Counted from the first letter of the stretch, positions 1-8,429 are shown. The stretch: 64,000 bases of DNA from Chitinophaga skermanii (GCF_003259335.1 NZ_QLLL01000008.1:1-64000); one strand, 5' to 3'. Notes: a model not told the origin generated them from the letters alone. Made by a program: numbers and translations.

Positions 1-133
1 CAGTAGCTGCAACTACTTAACCCCTGCACAAGCGCATCATCAACATGGTAAAATGGCCATGAGATGGCAGCAAAAGGGTGCGTCACCTACAGGTGCCCAA
101 GGCCGGTTATCCACAAATCCAGGTGGATTGTAA
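1..133 (+). CDS. 3' end of a probable IS3-type transposase (partial)
   Basis: An open frame enters from the left edge (frame starting at base 2) and stops at TAA 131-133; about 43 residues are visible. The segment NYLTPAQAHHQHGKMAMRW resembles the extreme C-terminus of rve-type transposases/integrases (IS3 OrfB and relatives), which often end in a YLTP-x-x-AH motif and a basic tail. The catalytic DDE region lies outside the window, so the family call rests on this tail alone. Three 32-bp repeats and a possible terminal inverted repeat follow within 165 bp, as expected at the right end of an insertion sequence. It could instead be a domesticated or decayed copy. Confidence 0.5.
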   Translation, partial: SSCNYLTPAQAHHQHGKMAMRWQQKGASPTGAQGRLSTNPGGL

Positions 134-208
134 AAAGAAAAAAAGAAGCAAAAAAAGAAAAACTATAATAAGTAGTAGTAATAGGTTCTTTTTTTTAATC
201 TTTGGAAC

Positions 209-297
209 TGTAAACTATTATACGGATTAACAACTACAGGTGTAAACCTTTATCCGGATTATCTAACAAGGGTGTAAACCTATTTTAGGACGTGACA
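209..297. repeat. Three 32-bp-period repeats, possible IS right end
   Basis: The word TGTAAAC recurs at 209, 241 and 273, exactly 32 bp apart. Units one and two continue as ATTATACGGATTA and TTTATCCGGATTA; the third diverges after TGTAAACCTATTTTAGGA and ends in CGTGACA at 297. The third unit read on the minus strand begins TGTCACG, the TG...CA form of IS3-family terminal repeats. I infer a terminal inverted repeat plus internal transposase-binding repeats for the element whose transposase ends at 133. The left end is outside the window. Confidence 0.5.
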
Positions 298-307
298 TTA
301 TGTAGAG

Positions 308-383
308 CCTATCATTCCCTATCTCGACCCTATCCCAAGCCTATCCCAAGCCTATCTCGACCCTATCCTAAGCCTATCCCCGG
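308..383. repeat. 11-bp-period tandem repeat, CCTATCCCAAG type
   Basis: Seven near-identical units run head to tail: CCTATCATTC (10 bp), CCTATCTCGAC, CCTATCCCAAG twice, CCTATCTCGAC, CCTATCCTAAG and CCTATCCCCGG. The array lies between the IS end and the next gene, in DNA without a reading frame. The period is one helical turn. A second, AT-rich 11-bp array lies at 57110-57175. The rest of 384-578 shows no feature I can name. Confidence 0.85.
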
Positions 384-578
384 CCTAATTAATTGCCTAA
401 TAATCAATGTGATATGTAAAAATGTGCTAAGTAAGGTTCTTGTAACTAGTTAATATTTAATCATTTACGCGAAATAGAGCTGGCTAAAGGATAGGCAAAG
501 CTGCCTAAATACAATGAAAGCGGTATGGTGTGTTATGTTGGATAAACGTATTTTCCGGGTAATTACTATTTCTTGGCC

Positions 579-1421
579 ATGGCTAAACGCTATTTCTTCC
601 TCCGGTTAATTGGGATTCCCTATTTCATTGTTTTATTATTGTCGATGGCTATGCCCTTGTTGAATAATTCTTGGGAAAACGGGGAACATATTGTTGAAAA
701 TATAAATGTAAGCATAGTAGGAACTACCATCATGATGGTTTTTATTGCTATTATTCATTTACCTATATGCCGATTGGATATTGATAATAAGAAGGAAATG
801 AGGTGGGCTTGGGTGTATTGGTGGTTGTTGCCAGGCGTTTTCCTATTTATTTATTGCTGTGGTGTGGGGGAAGATGGGCTTAATGGGGAGGATTTTAGAG
901 GATTTATTGTATTCCTCTTGCCATATGTAGTGTCTAATATTTACCATTATTATAGGTTTAAAAGGGTGGGATATGTGTTTAAAAAGCTTCCGAGAATAGA
1001 TTTTTATGTGCGCATAATGGGATGGAATTGCTTTTGGGGTACTCTTTTATTGATGTTATGCGGGCTTGCTTGGACGTTGTTATGGCATAAACCGGGAAAT
1101 ATAACAGTGCTAAACGTTATTGTATGCTTAGTAGATTGCACTATTACTAGCATTGAATTTACTACTTTGATGTTTCTTGCTGTCGTTTTCGTGATGATAG
1201 TGTTGCAGGCTTTTCATATGGCTAATAAATATACTTGGTATTGTTTGTTTGGAATCCCAACCATATTGTTACTGACTTGCTTTTGTATAGATAAAATACT
1301 GCTGAATGTAAGCTGGGAAAGCGCTGTACACTCGCTTTGTTTGCTGGTAAACTACCTGCTTGTGTTAAGCTATTTTTATGTGAAAAAAAAACGATTGAAT
1401 AAGGTGAGTGTAATTAGTTGA
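579..1421 (+). CDS. Polytopic inner-membrane protein of unknown function
   Basis: A 280-residue protein with about seven or eight hydrophobic segments of membrane-helix length, the first at roughly residues 7-26, and a basic C-terminus (KKKRLNK) that should be cytoplasmic. I do not recognise a family or catalytic motif. The first ATG at 579 is taken as start; an in-frame TTG at 573 is possible, and no Shine-Dalgarno decides between them. The gene stands alone between a repeat-rich left flank and palindromic non-coding DNA. It is rich in Trp, Tyr, Phe and Cys and appears more AT-rich than the metabolic genes that follow, so recent acquisition next to the IS remnant is possible. Confidence 0.7.
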   Translation: MAKRYFFLRLIGIPYFIVLLLSMAMPLLNNSWENGEHIVENINVSIVGTTIMMVFIAIIHLPICRLDIDNKKEMRWAWVYWWLLPGVFLFIYCCGVGEDGLNGEDFRGFIVFLLPYVVSNIYHYYRFKRVGYVFKKLPRIDFYVRIMGWNCFWGTLLLMLCGLAWTLLWHKPGNITVLNVIVCLVDCTITSIEFTTLMFLAVVFVMIVLQAFHMANKYTWYCLFGIPTILLLTCFCIDKILLNVSWESAVHSLCLLVNYLLVLSYFYVKKKRLNKVSVIS

Positions 1422-1842
1422 TACGTCAACTATTGTATTGACATGTATAATGCAATGATGGTGTGATTTGATATGTCAATAATTGATATAATAAGATAAG
1501 CAGTTGAAAGACAGCAAATACCACAATAAGGAGACGTTTATCTTCCAGTTCTTCCCCCAATATTATACCCCCGCGCACACATAATATACAACTATTTCAC
1601 GCACTGGTATAGCATTCCCACTGCTGAAGGGTGCGACGCAACCACCGCTTAATTGGTAGAATTAGTCGACTAAATCGGCCCTAATCCAACCAAATCCAAT
1701 ACAGTGGCGGGTTTTGGGGCATTTGAAAATGGCTATTAATTCGGCTTAATTGTTAGATATTTCCTAAGAAAGGCTTATAATTTTTAAATAATTTAAAAAA
1801 CGATGGCTTTTCTTGCGAAATCTCGAAATATTTGAGGAGGTA
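1418..1842. other. Non-coding stretch with small palindromes upstream of ilv
   Basis: No convincing ORF is present. TTGATACGTCAA (1418-1429, overlapping the preceding stop codon) and TTGATATGTCAA (1468-1479) are near-palindromes of one form; related words occur at 10606 and 19129. TTAGTCGACTAA at 1662-1673 is a perfect 12-bp palindrome. Nothing else identifiable is seen before the ilv promoter. Confidence 0.4.
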
Positions 1843-1873
1843 TTGTTTTTTATTTTATCGGCTAATACATTTG
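1843..1873 (+). promoter_or_regulatory. Promoter of the ilv leader/operon
   Basis: TTG at 1843-1845 (-33 element, preceded by A) and TACATTTG at 1866-1873 (-7 element) are separated by 20 bp, fitting the Bacteroidota sigma consensus. Transcription should start near 1880. A short hairpin, TTGTTC (1876-1881) with GAACAA (1888-1893), would form the 5' end of the RNA, and the leader ORF follows at 1929. Confidence 0.75.
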
Positions 1874-1928
1874 TATTGTTCAAAAAAGAACAACTACCTC
1901 TATGTGGTTAAATAAAGACAATAACAAA

Positions 1929-2015
1929 ATGAATCATATCGTGCCTAAGCACAACTGGGGAATTACCCTAGTCGTGATTATTATTGTCATTATTAGCCAC
2001 CATATCGGAGGATAG
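1929..2015 (+). CDS. ilv operon leader peptide (28 residues)
   Basis: The ORF starts at ATG 1929 and stops at TAG 2013. It encodes 28 residues including 8 Ile, 4 Val and 1 Leu; the core GITLVVIIIVIIS has nine branched-chain residues in a run of ten. It lies between the promoter and an intrinsic terminator, directly upstream of the Ile/Val operon, so it should act as the sensing peptide of a ribosome-mediated attenuator: scarce charged tRNA-Ile or tRNA-Val stalls the ribosome on this run. Its last two Gly codons and stop (GGAGGATAG) are part of the antiterminator: 2007-2018 can pair with 2048-2058 through 11 pairs and one bulged T. The peptide itself probably has no other job. Function is inferred from composition, position and RNA pairing. 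Confidence 0.88.
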   Translation: MNHIVPKHNWGITLVVIIIVIISHHIGG

Positions 2016-2046
2016 GTTGACGTGTATAATAATCACTAAAAATAGC

Positions 2047-2076
2047 AAGCCTTCCTCCACCGGGAAGGCTTTTTTT
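2047..2076 (+). terminator. Attenuator terminator of the ilv operon
   Basis: AAGCCTTCC (2047-2055) pairs perfectly with GGAAGGCTT (2063-2071) around a 7-nt loop and runs into a T tract ending at 2076. The 5' arm is also the partner of the antiterminator strand inside the end of the leader ORF, so the two structures exclude each other. The first possible ilvE start codon follows immediately at 2077. Confidence 0.9.
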
Positions 2077-2097
2077 ATGTCTGCTAATTCTTTAATT

Positions 2098-3000
2098 ATG
2101 TATAGCTATTACAACGAGAACACCATTCTTTACTTAGATGGTGCTTACTTAAAAGCATCAGAAGCAAATATTGACCTATATGGTCAATCGCTACACTACG
2201 GCTACGCCGTGTTTGAAGGCATCCGCGCGTATAAACTCGCAGATGGAACTATGAAAATGTTTAAGGCAAAAGAACATTTCGATAGGCTGAAGCGTTCTTG
2301 CGAGCTGATACATATCCCGTACAATTTCGACAACGAAGAATTAATCAAAGCAACGTATAAAATCATTGAAGACAATGGTTTAACAGAAGCTTACATCAGG
2401 CCTTTGGTGTTTTGCCCACCAAACATGACGTTAAAAGGTGCGCATGAGTCGAGAATCCTTATCTGTGCGTGGGATTGGGGTGCTTACTTGGGTGATAAAC
2501 AATTGCGTTTGATGACCTCTTCTTACCAACGTCCAAACCCTAAAGCATTCAAAATCGAATCCAAATCAGCCGGTTTGTACGTGAACTCTATCTTGGCTTC
2601 TCAGGAAGCTAAAGAAAAAGGTTTCGATGAAGCTTTGTTATTGGATATCAACGGTTTCGTAGCAGAAGGCCCAGGTGCAAACCTCTTCTTCGAAAAAGAA
2701 GGTACTATTTACACACCGCCTCCAGGTAACATCTTGCCAGGTATTACCCGTGCTACAGTTATCGAAATCTGCCAAGAATTAGGCATTCCTTTAGTAGAGA
2801 AATTATTCACTACTGACGAATTAAAACAAGCAGATGGTGCATTCTTCTGTGGTACAGCAGCGGAAATCGTGGCTATTGGCTCGTTAGACGACCAACCATT
2901 CGCGAAACCATTCGCAGATACTCTCGGTAAAGTTATACAAGCAGCATACAAAGCAAAAGTGTTTGAAAAAGAATTCAAACGTGAAGCGCAATTAGCATAA
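2098..3000 (+). CDS. ilvE: Branched-chain amino-acid aminotransferase
   Basis: Fold-type IV PLP aminotransferase of 300 residues that transfers the amino group between glutamate and the 2-oxo acids of Ile, Val and Leu. Family signatures include LHYGYAVFEGIRAY near the N-terminus, the pyridoxal lysine in SKSAGLYVNS (about residue 156), and the C-terminal GPGANLFF and GTAAEIVAI segments. ATG 2098 gives the usual N-terminus (MYSYYNENTILYLDG); ATG 2077, just after the terminator T tract, would add seven residues. Upstream in-frame codons lie inside the leader region and are not plausible. It is the first structural gene behind the attenuator. A 229-bp gap with a long inverted repeat separates it from ilvD, so ilvE may be expressed at a different level from the rest. 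Confidence 0.95.
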   Translation: MYSYYNENTILYLDGAYLKASEANIDLYGQSLHYGYAVFEGIRAYKLADGTMKMFKAKEHFDRLKRSCELIHIPYNFDNEELIKATYKIIEDNGLTEAYIRPLVFCPPNMTLKGAHESRILICAWDWGAYLGDKQLRLMTSSYQRPNPKAFKIESKSAGLYVNSILASQEAKEKGFDEALLLDINGFVAEGPGANLFFEKEGTIYTPPPGNILPGITRATVIEICQELGIPLVEKLFTTDELKQADGAFFCGTAAEIVAIGSLDDQPFAKPFADTLGKVIQAAYKAKVFEKEFKREAQLA

Positions 3001-3009
3001 AATCAATTT

Positions 3010-3066
3010 TTCAAGTGCTGTTTTAATACTTGATATACAAATTAAATATTTAAAACAGCACTTGAA
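3010..3066. repeat. 17-bp inverted repeat between ilvE and ilvD
   Basis: TTCAAGTGCTGTTTTAA at 3010-3026 is the exact reverse complement of the sequence at 3050-3066, with 23 bp between. In RNA it forms a long hairpin just after the ilvE stop. There is no T tract behind it, so it is not a standard terminator; RNA 3'-end protection or processing is more likely. Confidence 0.8.
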
Positions 3067-3102
3067 CATCGTAAAATCGACCACCTCATAATTGGCTTGT
3101 AG

Positions 3103-3122
3103 CGCGGTTTTCCGCGTTTTTT
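3103..3122 (+). terminator. Short hairpin with T tract between ilvE and ilvD
   Basis: CGCGG (3103-3107), loop TTTT, CCGCG (3112-3116), then six T. The stem has only five pairs, so termination is probably partial. With the 17-bp inverted repeat it suggests that ilvE and ilvDBNCA are transcriptionally uncoupled. I see no clear TAnnTTTG promoter before ilvD. Confidence 0.5.
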
Positions 3123-3229
3123 AAGCGATTGAAAATCGGGAATCCCTCCTTTTAAGTTTTGGACTTTGGCTCATTAGAAAAGAACTTGTAACCCGAAATA
3201 ATCAACGTGACAGGCAATAACTATTAAAA

Positions 3230-4909
3230 ATGGAACTGAATAAATACAGCAAAACAATTACGCAAGACCCTACGCAACCAGCCGCGCAAGCGCAGTTGTA
3301 CGCGATTGGGTTAACAGAAGAAGATCTGAAGAAACCACAGGTCGGCATTGCTTCTATGGGCTACGATGGTAACCCTTGTAACATGCACCTCAACCAGTTA
3401 GCTCAAGATATTAAGAAAGGTGTTTGGGAAAACGACTTGGTGGGTTTAACATTTCACACCATTGGTGTTAGCGACGGTATGTCGAACGGTACACCAGGGA
3501 TGCGTTATTCTTTAGTAAGCCGCGATTTAATTGCTGATTCCATTGAAACTGTTGTTGGCGCACAGTATTACGACGCTATGATCACCGTGCCTGGTTGTGA
3601 TAAAAACATGCCAGGTTCCTTAATGGCCATGGGCCGCATGAACAGGCCTGCTATTATGGTATACGGCGGTTCTATTGCGCCTGGTAAATACAAAGGCCAA
3701 GACCTCAATATCATCTCCGCATTCGAAGCGTTAGGTCAGAAAATGGCCGGTACACTCGATGAAGGCGATTTCAAAGGTATTATCCAAAATGCTTGTCCTG
3801 GTGCAGGTGCTTGTGGTGGTATGTACACCGCTAACACCATGTCATCGGCGATTGAAGCTTTGGGTATGAGCTTACCATACAGCTCATCTAACCCGGCGCT
3901 TAGTGAAGAGAAGAAAGCAGAGTGTTTAGCAGCCGGTAAAGCCATTCGTTTGTTGCTCGAAAAAGATATTAAACCACGTGATATCATGACGTTTAAAGCA
4001 TTCGAAAATGCATTAACAGTTGTGATGGCACTGGGTGGTAGTACCAATGCTGTACTACATTTCCTCGCGATTGCGAAATCTGTAAATGTTGACTTGTCAA
4101 TCGATGATTTCCAACGTATTAGTGACAGAACCCCGTTGATCGCGGATTTGAAGCCATCAGGTAAATATTTGATGGAAGATTTGCACCATCGCGGCGGTGT
4201 GCCGGCAGTTATGAAATACTTACTCAGCAAGGGTTTGCTTCATGGCGATTGTTTAACAGTAACCGGCAAAACCATTGCAGAGAATTTAGCTAATGTTGCT
4301 GAGTTGGACTTCACTCAACAAGATATCATTCTTCCTTTAGAGCGTCCAATCAAAGCAACAGGACATATACAAATATTATACGGAAACCTTGCTGAAAGAG
4401 GTTCTGTAGCAAAAATAACAGGTAAGGAAGGCGAACAATTTAAAGGCCCTGCGCGTGTGTTCGATGGTGAGTTTGAATTGATTGCAGGTATTACTTCTGG
4501 TCGTGTGAAAAAAGGTGATGTAGTGGTAATTCGCTACGTTGGCCCGAAAGGTGCACCAGGTATGCCAGAAATGTTGAAACCTACTTCTGCTATTATGGGT
4601 GTTGGTTTAGGGAAAACGGTGGCCTTAATTACAGATGGTCGTTTCTCGGGTGGTACACACGGTTTCGTAGTAGGCCACATTACACCAGAAGCACAAGTAG
4701 GCGGAACAATCGCTTTAGTGCAAGATGATGATATCATTGAAATCGATGCTGCAAATAATACGATTAATGTTTTAATCAGCGACGAGGAACTTGCGCAAAG
4801 AAAGGCACAGTGGAAACAACCGGCATTAAAAGCTACGAACGGAATTTTATTTAAATACGCAAAACAAGTTAAAGATGCAACAGAAGGATGTGTTACCGAT
4901 GAAGACTAA
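3230..4909 (+). CDS. ilvD: Dihydroxy-acid dehydratase
   Basis: Iron-sulfur enzyme of 559 residues that dehydrates 2,3-dihydroxy-isovalerate and -methylvalerate to the 2-oxo acids used by IlvE. The IlvD/Edd family cysteines are visible in GNPCNMH, PGCDKNMPGS and GACGGMYTANTM, and the conserved GGSTNAVLH and GRFSGGTHGFVVGHI segments are intact. The length is normal. The start at ATG 3230 gives the standard N-terminus, and the preceding 200 bp hold no competing frame. Its last 11 bp overlap the start of ilvB, which implies translational coupling. Nothing unusual is seen. Confidence 0.97.
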   Translation: MELNKYSKTITQDPTQPAAQAQLYAIGLTEEDLKKPQVGIASMGYDGNPCNMHLNQLAQDIKKGVWENDLVGLTFHTIGVSDGMSNGTPGMRYSLVSRDLIADSIETVVGAQYYDAMITVPGCDKNMPGSLMAMGRMNRPAIMVYGGSIAPGKYKGQDLNIISAFEALGQKMAGTLDEGDFKGIIQNACPGAGACGGMYTANTMSSAIEALGMSLPYSSSNPALSEEKKAECLAAGKAIRLLLEKDIKPRDIMTFKAFENALTVVMALGGSTNAVLHFLAIAKSVNVDLSIDDFQRISDRTPLIADLKPSGKYLMEDLHHRGGVPAVMKYLLSKGLLHGDCLTVTGKTIAENLANVAELDFTQQDIILPLERPIKATGHIQILYGNLAERGSVAKITGKEGEQFKGPARVFDGEFELIAGITSGRVKKGDVVVIRYVGPKGAPGMPEMLKPTSAIMGVGLGKTVALITDGRFSGGTHGFVVGHITPEAQVGGTIALVQDDDIIEIDAANNTINVLISDEELAQRKAQWKQPALKATNGILFKYAKQVKDATEGCVTDED

Positions 4910-6629
4910 TGAGTCTGACAAGCGGGCAACTACAGCAACGCCAGAAACTATGTCGGGCGCTACTGCAGTAATCCGTTCTTTGATAGCAGAAGGTGTGGAA
5001 ACCATTTTTGGTTACCCAGGCGGCGCTATCATGCCAATTTATGATGCATTGTACGATTTTCAAGATCAAGTACACCATATCTTGGTAAGACATGAACAAG
5101 GTGCAACGCACGCTGCACAAGGATACGCGCGCAGTAACGGTAAAGTTGGGGTCGTCTTCGCTACTTCTGGTCCTGGTGCAACGAATCTTGTTACAGGTTT
5201 AGCTGATGCATATATGGACTCTACACCGATGGTTTGTATCACCGGTCAAGTAGCTGCTTCTTTGCTAGGCACCGATGCATTCCAAGAAACGGATGTTATT
5301 GGTATTACAACGCCTATCACAAAATGGAATATACAAGTAACACGTGCCGAGGATATTCCAGGTGCGATTGCTAAAGCTTTCTACATCGCGCGCAGCGGTC
5401 GTCCCGGCCCTGTATTAGTGGATATCACTAAGAACGCACAAGTAGCGATGATGGAATTCTTGTACAAAAAATGCGAATATATCCGCAGCTATCATCCTAT
5501 TCCTGAATTGAACCAAAAGTCAATTGAAGATGCGGCCGAGTTGATCAATAATGCACAACGTCCTTATATTTTATGTGGACATGGTGTGTTGATCGCGGGT
5601 GCTGAGAAGGAATTGATTGCATTAGCGGAGAAAGCGCAAATACCGGTAGCGTCTACATTATTGGGTTTATCGGCTGTACCGGTTGATCACCCGCTGTATG
5701 TTGGTTACTTAGGTATGCACGGTAACTATGCACCGAACATTAAAACCAATGAATGTGACGTGGTAATTGCTGTAGGTATGCGTTTCGATGATCGTATCAC
5801 AGGTGATGCTACTTCATATATTAAGCAAGCGAAAGTAGTACACATCGAAATCGATGCGGCTGAGATCAATAAAATCATTAAAGCTGATGTAGGTGTACAT
5901 GCCGATGCTAAAACAGCTTTACAAGCCTTGTTGCCACATGTAAATCCTGCTGTTCGTAAAGAATGGATCGATGGATTTAAAACATTGGATCAAGAGGAAG
6001 ATAAAGTAGTAAGACAACGCGAATTACACCCAACAGAAGGTGAGTTGAAAATGGCCGAAGTTGTACGCATCATTTCTGAACGCACAAAAGGTGAAGCTAT
6101 CTTGGTAACCGATGTTGGTCAACACCAAATGATTGCTAGCCGTTACTACCAATTTAAGAATCCGAATACGAACATTACATCTGGTGGTATGGGCACTATG
6201 GGCTTTGCTTTGCCTGCTGCCATGGGTGCTAAAGTAGGTGCGCCGGATAAAGAAGTAGTAGCCGTAATTGGTGATGGTTGTTTCCAAATGACGTTGCAAG
6301 AATTGGGTACGATTTATCAAACACAAATTGGTGTGAAGATCGTGATCTTAAATAACAACTTCTTGGGAATGGTACGCCAATGGCAACAACTATTCTTCGA
6401 TAAAAGATACTCTTCTACAGAAATGACGAATCCCGATTTCGTACAAATCGCGAAAGGATTCTTCGTGCCAGGTAGAAAAGTAACCAGCCGCGATGAAATC
6501 GTTGCCGCGGTTGATGAAATGATTTCTCACGATGGCGCTTATTTGCTCGAAGTGGTCGTTGAAAAAGAAGACAACGTGTTTCCTATGATTCCTGCAGGAG
6601 CCCCCATTGCAAGCATTCGTTTACAATAA
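4899..6629 (+). CDS. ilvB: Acetolactate synthase, large (catalytic) subunit
   Basis: Thiamine-diphosphate enzyme of 576 residues that makes 2-acetolactate or 2-aceto-2-hydroxybutyrate from pyruvate (plus 2-oxobutyrate). The catalytic-glutamate region is VRHEQGATHAAQGYAR, the FAD/central domain follows, and the ThDP/Mg motif is GDGCFQMTLQELGT...NNNFLGMVRQWQ. ATG 4899 is preceded by an AGAAGGA ribosome-binding sequence and overlaps the end of ilvD by 11 bp; an ATG at 4875 is possible but less likely. The regulatory subunit ilvN follows after 61 bp. Confidence 0.97.
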   Translation: MKTNESDKRATTATPETMSGATAVIRSLIAEGVETIFGYPGGAIMPIYDALYDFQDQVHHILVRHEQGATHAAQGYARSNGKVGVVFATSGPGATNLVTGLADAYMDSTPMVCITGQVAASLLGTDAFQETDVIGITTPITKWNIQVTRAEDIPGAIAKAFYIARSGRPGPVLVDITKNAQVAMMEFLYKKCEYIRSYHPIPELNQKSIEDAAELINNAQRPYILCGHGVLIAGAEKELIALAEKAQIPVASTLLGLSAVPVDHPLYVGYLGMHGNYAPNIKTNECDVVIAVGMRFDDRITGDATSYIKQAKVVHIEIDAAEINKIIKADVGVHADAKTALQALLPHVNPAVRKEWIDGFKTLDQEEDKVVRQRELHPTEGELKMAEVVRIISERTKGEAILVTDVGQHQMIASRYYQFKNPNTNITSGGMGTMGFALPAAMGAKVGAPDKEVVAVIGDGCFQMTLQELGTIYQTQIGVKIVILNNNFLGMVRQWQQLFFDKRYSSTEMTNPDFVQIAKGFFVPGRKVTSRDEIVAAVDEMISHDGAYLLEVVVEKEDNVFPMIPAGAPIASIRLQ

Positions 6630-6690
6630 TCTCCTTACAGGAACATCCCACGCCCAATCTTAACAAAGATCACTCGAAACAGATTAAAGT

Positions 6691-7242
6691 ATGCAAAAAG
6701 AATATACAATCACGGTATATACGGAGGATCGTATCGGTATCACGAACCGCATCACGGTTATCTTCACCCGTCGCCAAATAAATATCACCGGTCTTACAAC
6801 GGCGGAAACCGAAATTCCCGGTGTATACAAATTCGTTATCACGGTATTAAGCGAAAGAGAAAAGCTCGACAAAGTTGTAGGTCAAATCGAACGCTTGATT
6901 GAAATTCACCGTGCCTTTGTGCACGAGGAAGAAGACGTGGTGTACCAAGAATTGGCGCTCTATAAAGTTTCAACACAAAACCTCCACAAAGGCAATATCG
7001 AACAAGTGATCCGCGAAAACAATGCGCGTATCCTCACGGTAGATCCAGAGTACTTCGTAATCGAAAAAACCGGTCACCAACAAGAGTTGCTCGATATGTT
7101 GAAACACCTCGAACCATTCGGTATGATCGAATACACAAAAAGCGGTCGCGTAGCTATTGTGAAATGGAGCCGCCGCTTCCACGATCACCTGAAAGATCTA
7201 GCAAAGAAAGAAGCTGATCAATATAAATCAATCAACGTGTAA
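6691..7242 (+). CDS. ilvN: Acetolactate synthase, small (regulatory) subunit
   Basis: Protein of 183 residues. An N-terminal ACT domain (about 4-75, EYTITVYTEDRIGITNRIT) should bind valine for feedback inhibition, followed by the ALS_ss_C-type domain that activates IlvB. Its length matches long-form IlvN/IlvH rather than the about 95-residue enteric IlvM type. It lies between ilvB and ilvC on the same strand with a 66-bp gap to ilvC. Adjacent IlvB and IlvN are expected to form the holoenzyme. Confidence 0.95.
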   Translation: MQKEYTITVYTEDRIGITNRITVIFTRRQINITGLTTAETEIPGVYKFVITVLSEREKLDKVVGQIERLIEIHRAFVHEEEDVVYQELALYKVSTQNLHKGNIEQVIRENNARILTVDPEYFVIEKTGHQQELLDMLKHLEPFGMIEYTKSGRVAIVKWSRRFHDHLKDLAKKEADQYKSINV

Positions 7243-7308
7243 CATTTCACGCACGAACGTGAATAACTATACGAAAAATCCACTTTATTAAATAAAAACA
7301 AATCAAAC

Positions 7309-8352
7309 ATGGCAACCATCAATTTTGGCGGTGTACTTGAAGAAGTAGTAACCAGGGAAGAATTCCCGATGGAGAAAGCGAGAGAATTCCTTAAAGATGA
7401 AGTTATCGCAGTTATCGGCTACGGCGTACAAGGTCCAGGCCAGGCATTAAACTTGAAAGATAATGGCTTCAACGTAATTATCGGTCAACGTAAAAACTCG
7501 CCTACTTGGGATAAAGCCGTTGCAGACGGTTGGGTACCAGGTGTATCTTTATTCGAAATTGAAGAAGCTGCTTCTAAAGGTACTATCATTCAATTCTTGC
7601 TTTCAGATGCCGGTCAAATCTCTTTATGGCCAACTTTGAAACCACATTTAACTGCGGGTAAAGCATTGTACTTCTCTCACGGTTTTGGTATCACTTACAA
7701 AGATCAAACTGGTATCATTCCTCCAGCTGACGTGGATGTTATCCTCGTAGCTCCTAAAGGCTCTGGTACTTCATTACGTCGCTTGTTCTTGGCTGGCCAA
7801 GGTTTGAACTCTAGCTTCGCAGTATTCCAAGATGCTACAGGCAAAGCGCGTCAACGTGCAATTGCTTTAGGTATCGGTGTAGGCTCTGGCTACTTGTTCG
7901 AAACTGATTTCAGAAAAGAAGTTTACTCTGATCTTACCGGCGAACGCGGTTCATTAATGGGCGCTATCCAAGGTATTTTCGCTGCACAATACCAAACACT
8001 CCGTAGCAACGGCCACTCTCCTTCAGAAGCATTCAACGAAACGGTAGAAGAATTAACACAATCGTTAATGCCATTAGTAGCTGAAAACGGTATGGACTGG
8101 ATGTACGCAAACTGTTCAACTACTGCTCAACGTGGTGCATTAGATTGGTGGAAGAAATTCAAAGACGCTACACAACCAGTGTTCGATGAATTGTACGCTA
8201 GCGTAGCAGCAGGTAAAGAAGCTGCTCGTTCTATCGCTTCAAACAGCACTACCGACTACCGCGAAAAACTCAACGAAGAATTGAGAGAATTACGCGAAAG
8301 CGAAATGTGGCAAGCTGGTGCAGCCGTTAGAAAATTAAGACCAAATAATTAA
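7309..8352 (+). CDS. ilvC: Ketol-acid reductoisomerase
   Basis: NADPH-dependent, Mg-dependent enzyme of 347 residues that isomerises and reduces acetolactate. The dinucleotide-binding loop is AVIGYGVQGPGQALNLKDNG; HGFGITY and the metal-binding ETDFRKEVYSDLTGERG segment in the knotted C-terminal domain are intact. The second domain is not duplicated as in the long enteric form. The GQRKNSPTW loop, with Arg-Lys-Asn-Ser after the second strand, fits NADPH preference. A terminator-like hairpin follows before ilvA. Confidence 0.96.
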   Translation: MATINFGGVLEEVVTREEFPMEKAREFLKDEVIAVIGYGVQGPGQALNLKDNGFNVIIGQRKNSPTWDKAVADGWVPGVSLFEIEEAASKGTIIQFLLSDAGQISLWPTLKPHLTAGKALYFSHGFGITYKDQTGIIPPADVDVILVAPKGSGTSLRRLFLAGQGLNSSFAVFQDATGKARQRAIALGIGVGSGYLFETDFRKEVYSDLTGERGSLMGAIQGIFAAQYQTLRSNGHSPSEAFNETVEELTQSLMPLVAENGMDWMYANCSTTAQRGALDWWKKFKDATQPVFDELYASVAAGKEAARSIASNSTTDYREKLNEELRELRESEMWQAGAAVRKLRPNN

Positions 8353-8372
8353 TTGGATCGTATAAAATTGGA

Positions 8373-8409
8373 AGCTGTCCCGGTATAATAGCCGGGACGC
8401 TTTCTTTAC
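8373..8409 (+). terminator. Hairpin between ilvC and ilvA
   Basis: GTCCCGG (8377-8383) pairs with CCGGGAC (8392-8398), extended outward by AAGC/GCTT across one unpaired T, and is followed by the T-rich CTTTCTTT. The T tract is interrupted, so read-through into ilvA is likely. ilvA has its own strong ribosome-binding site. Confidence 0.65.
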
Positions 8410-8429
8410 AGCGACGAGGAGGATTTTAT

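Noticed and set aside
51..383. CRISPR array at the left edge (three 32-bp units, then 11-bp units)
   Set aside because: There are no unique spacers between conserved repeats; these are plain tandem repeats, and no cas genes are present in the window.
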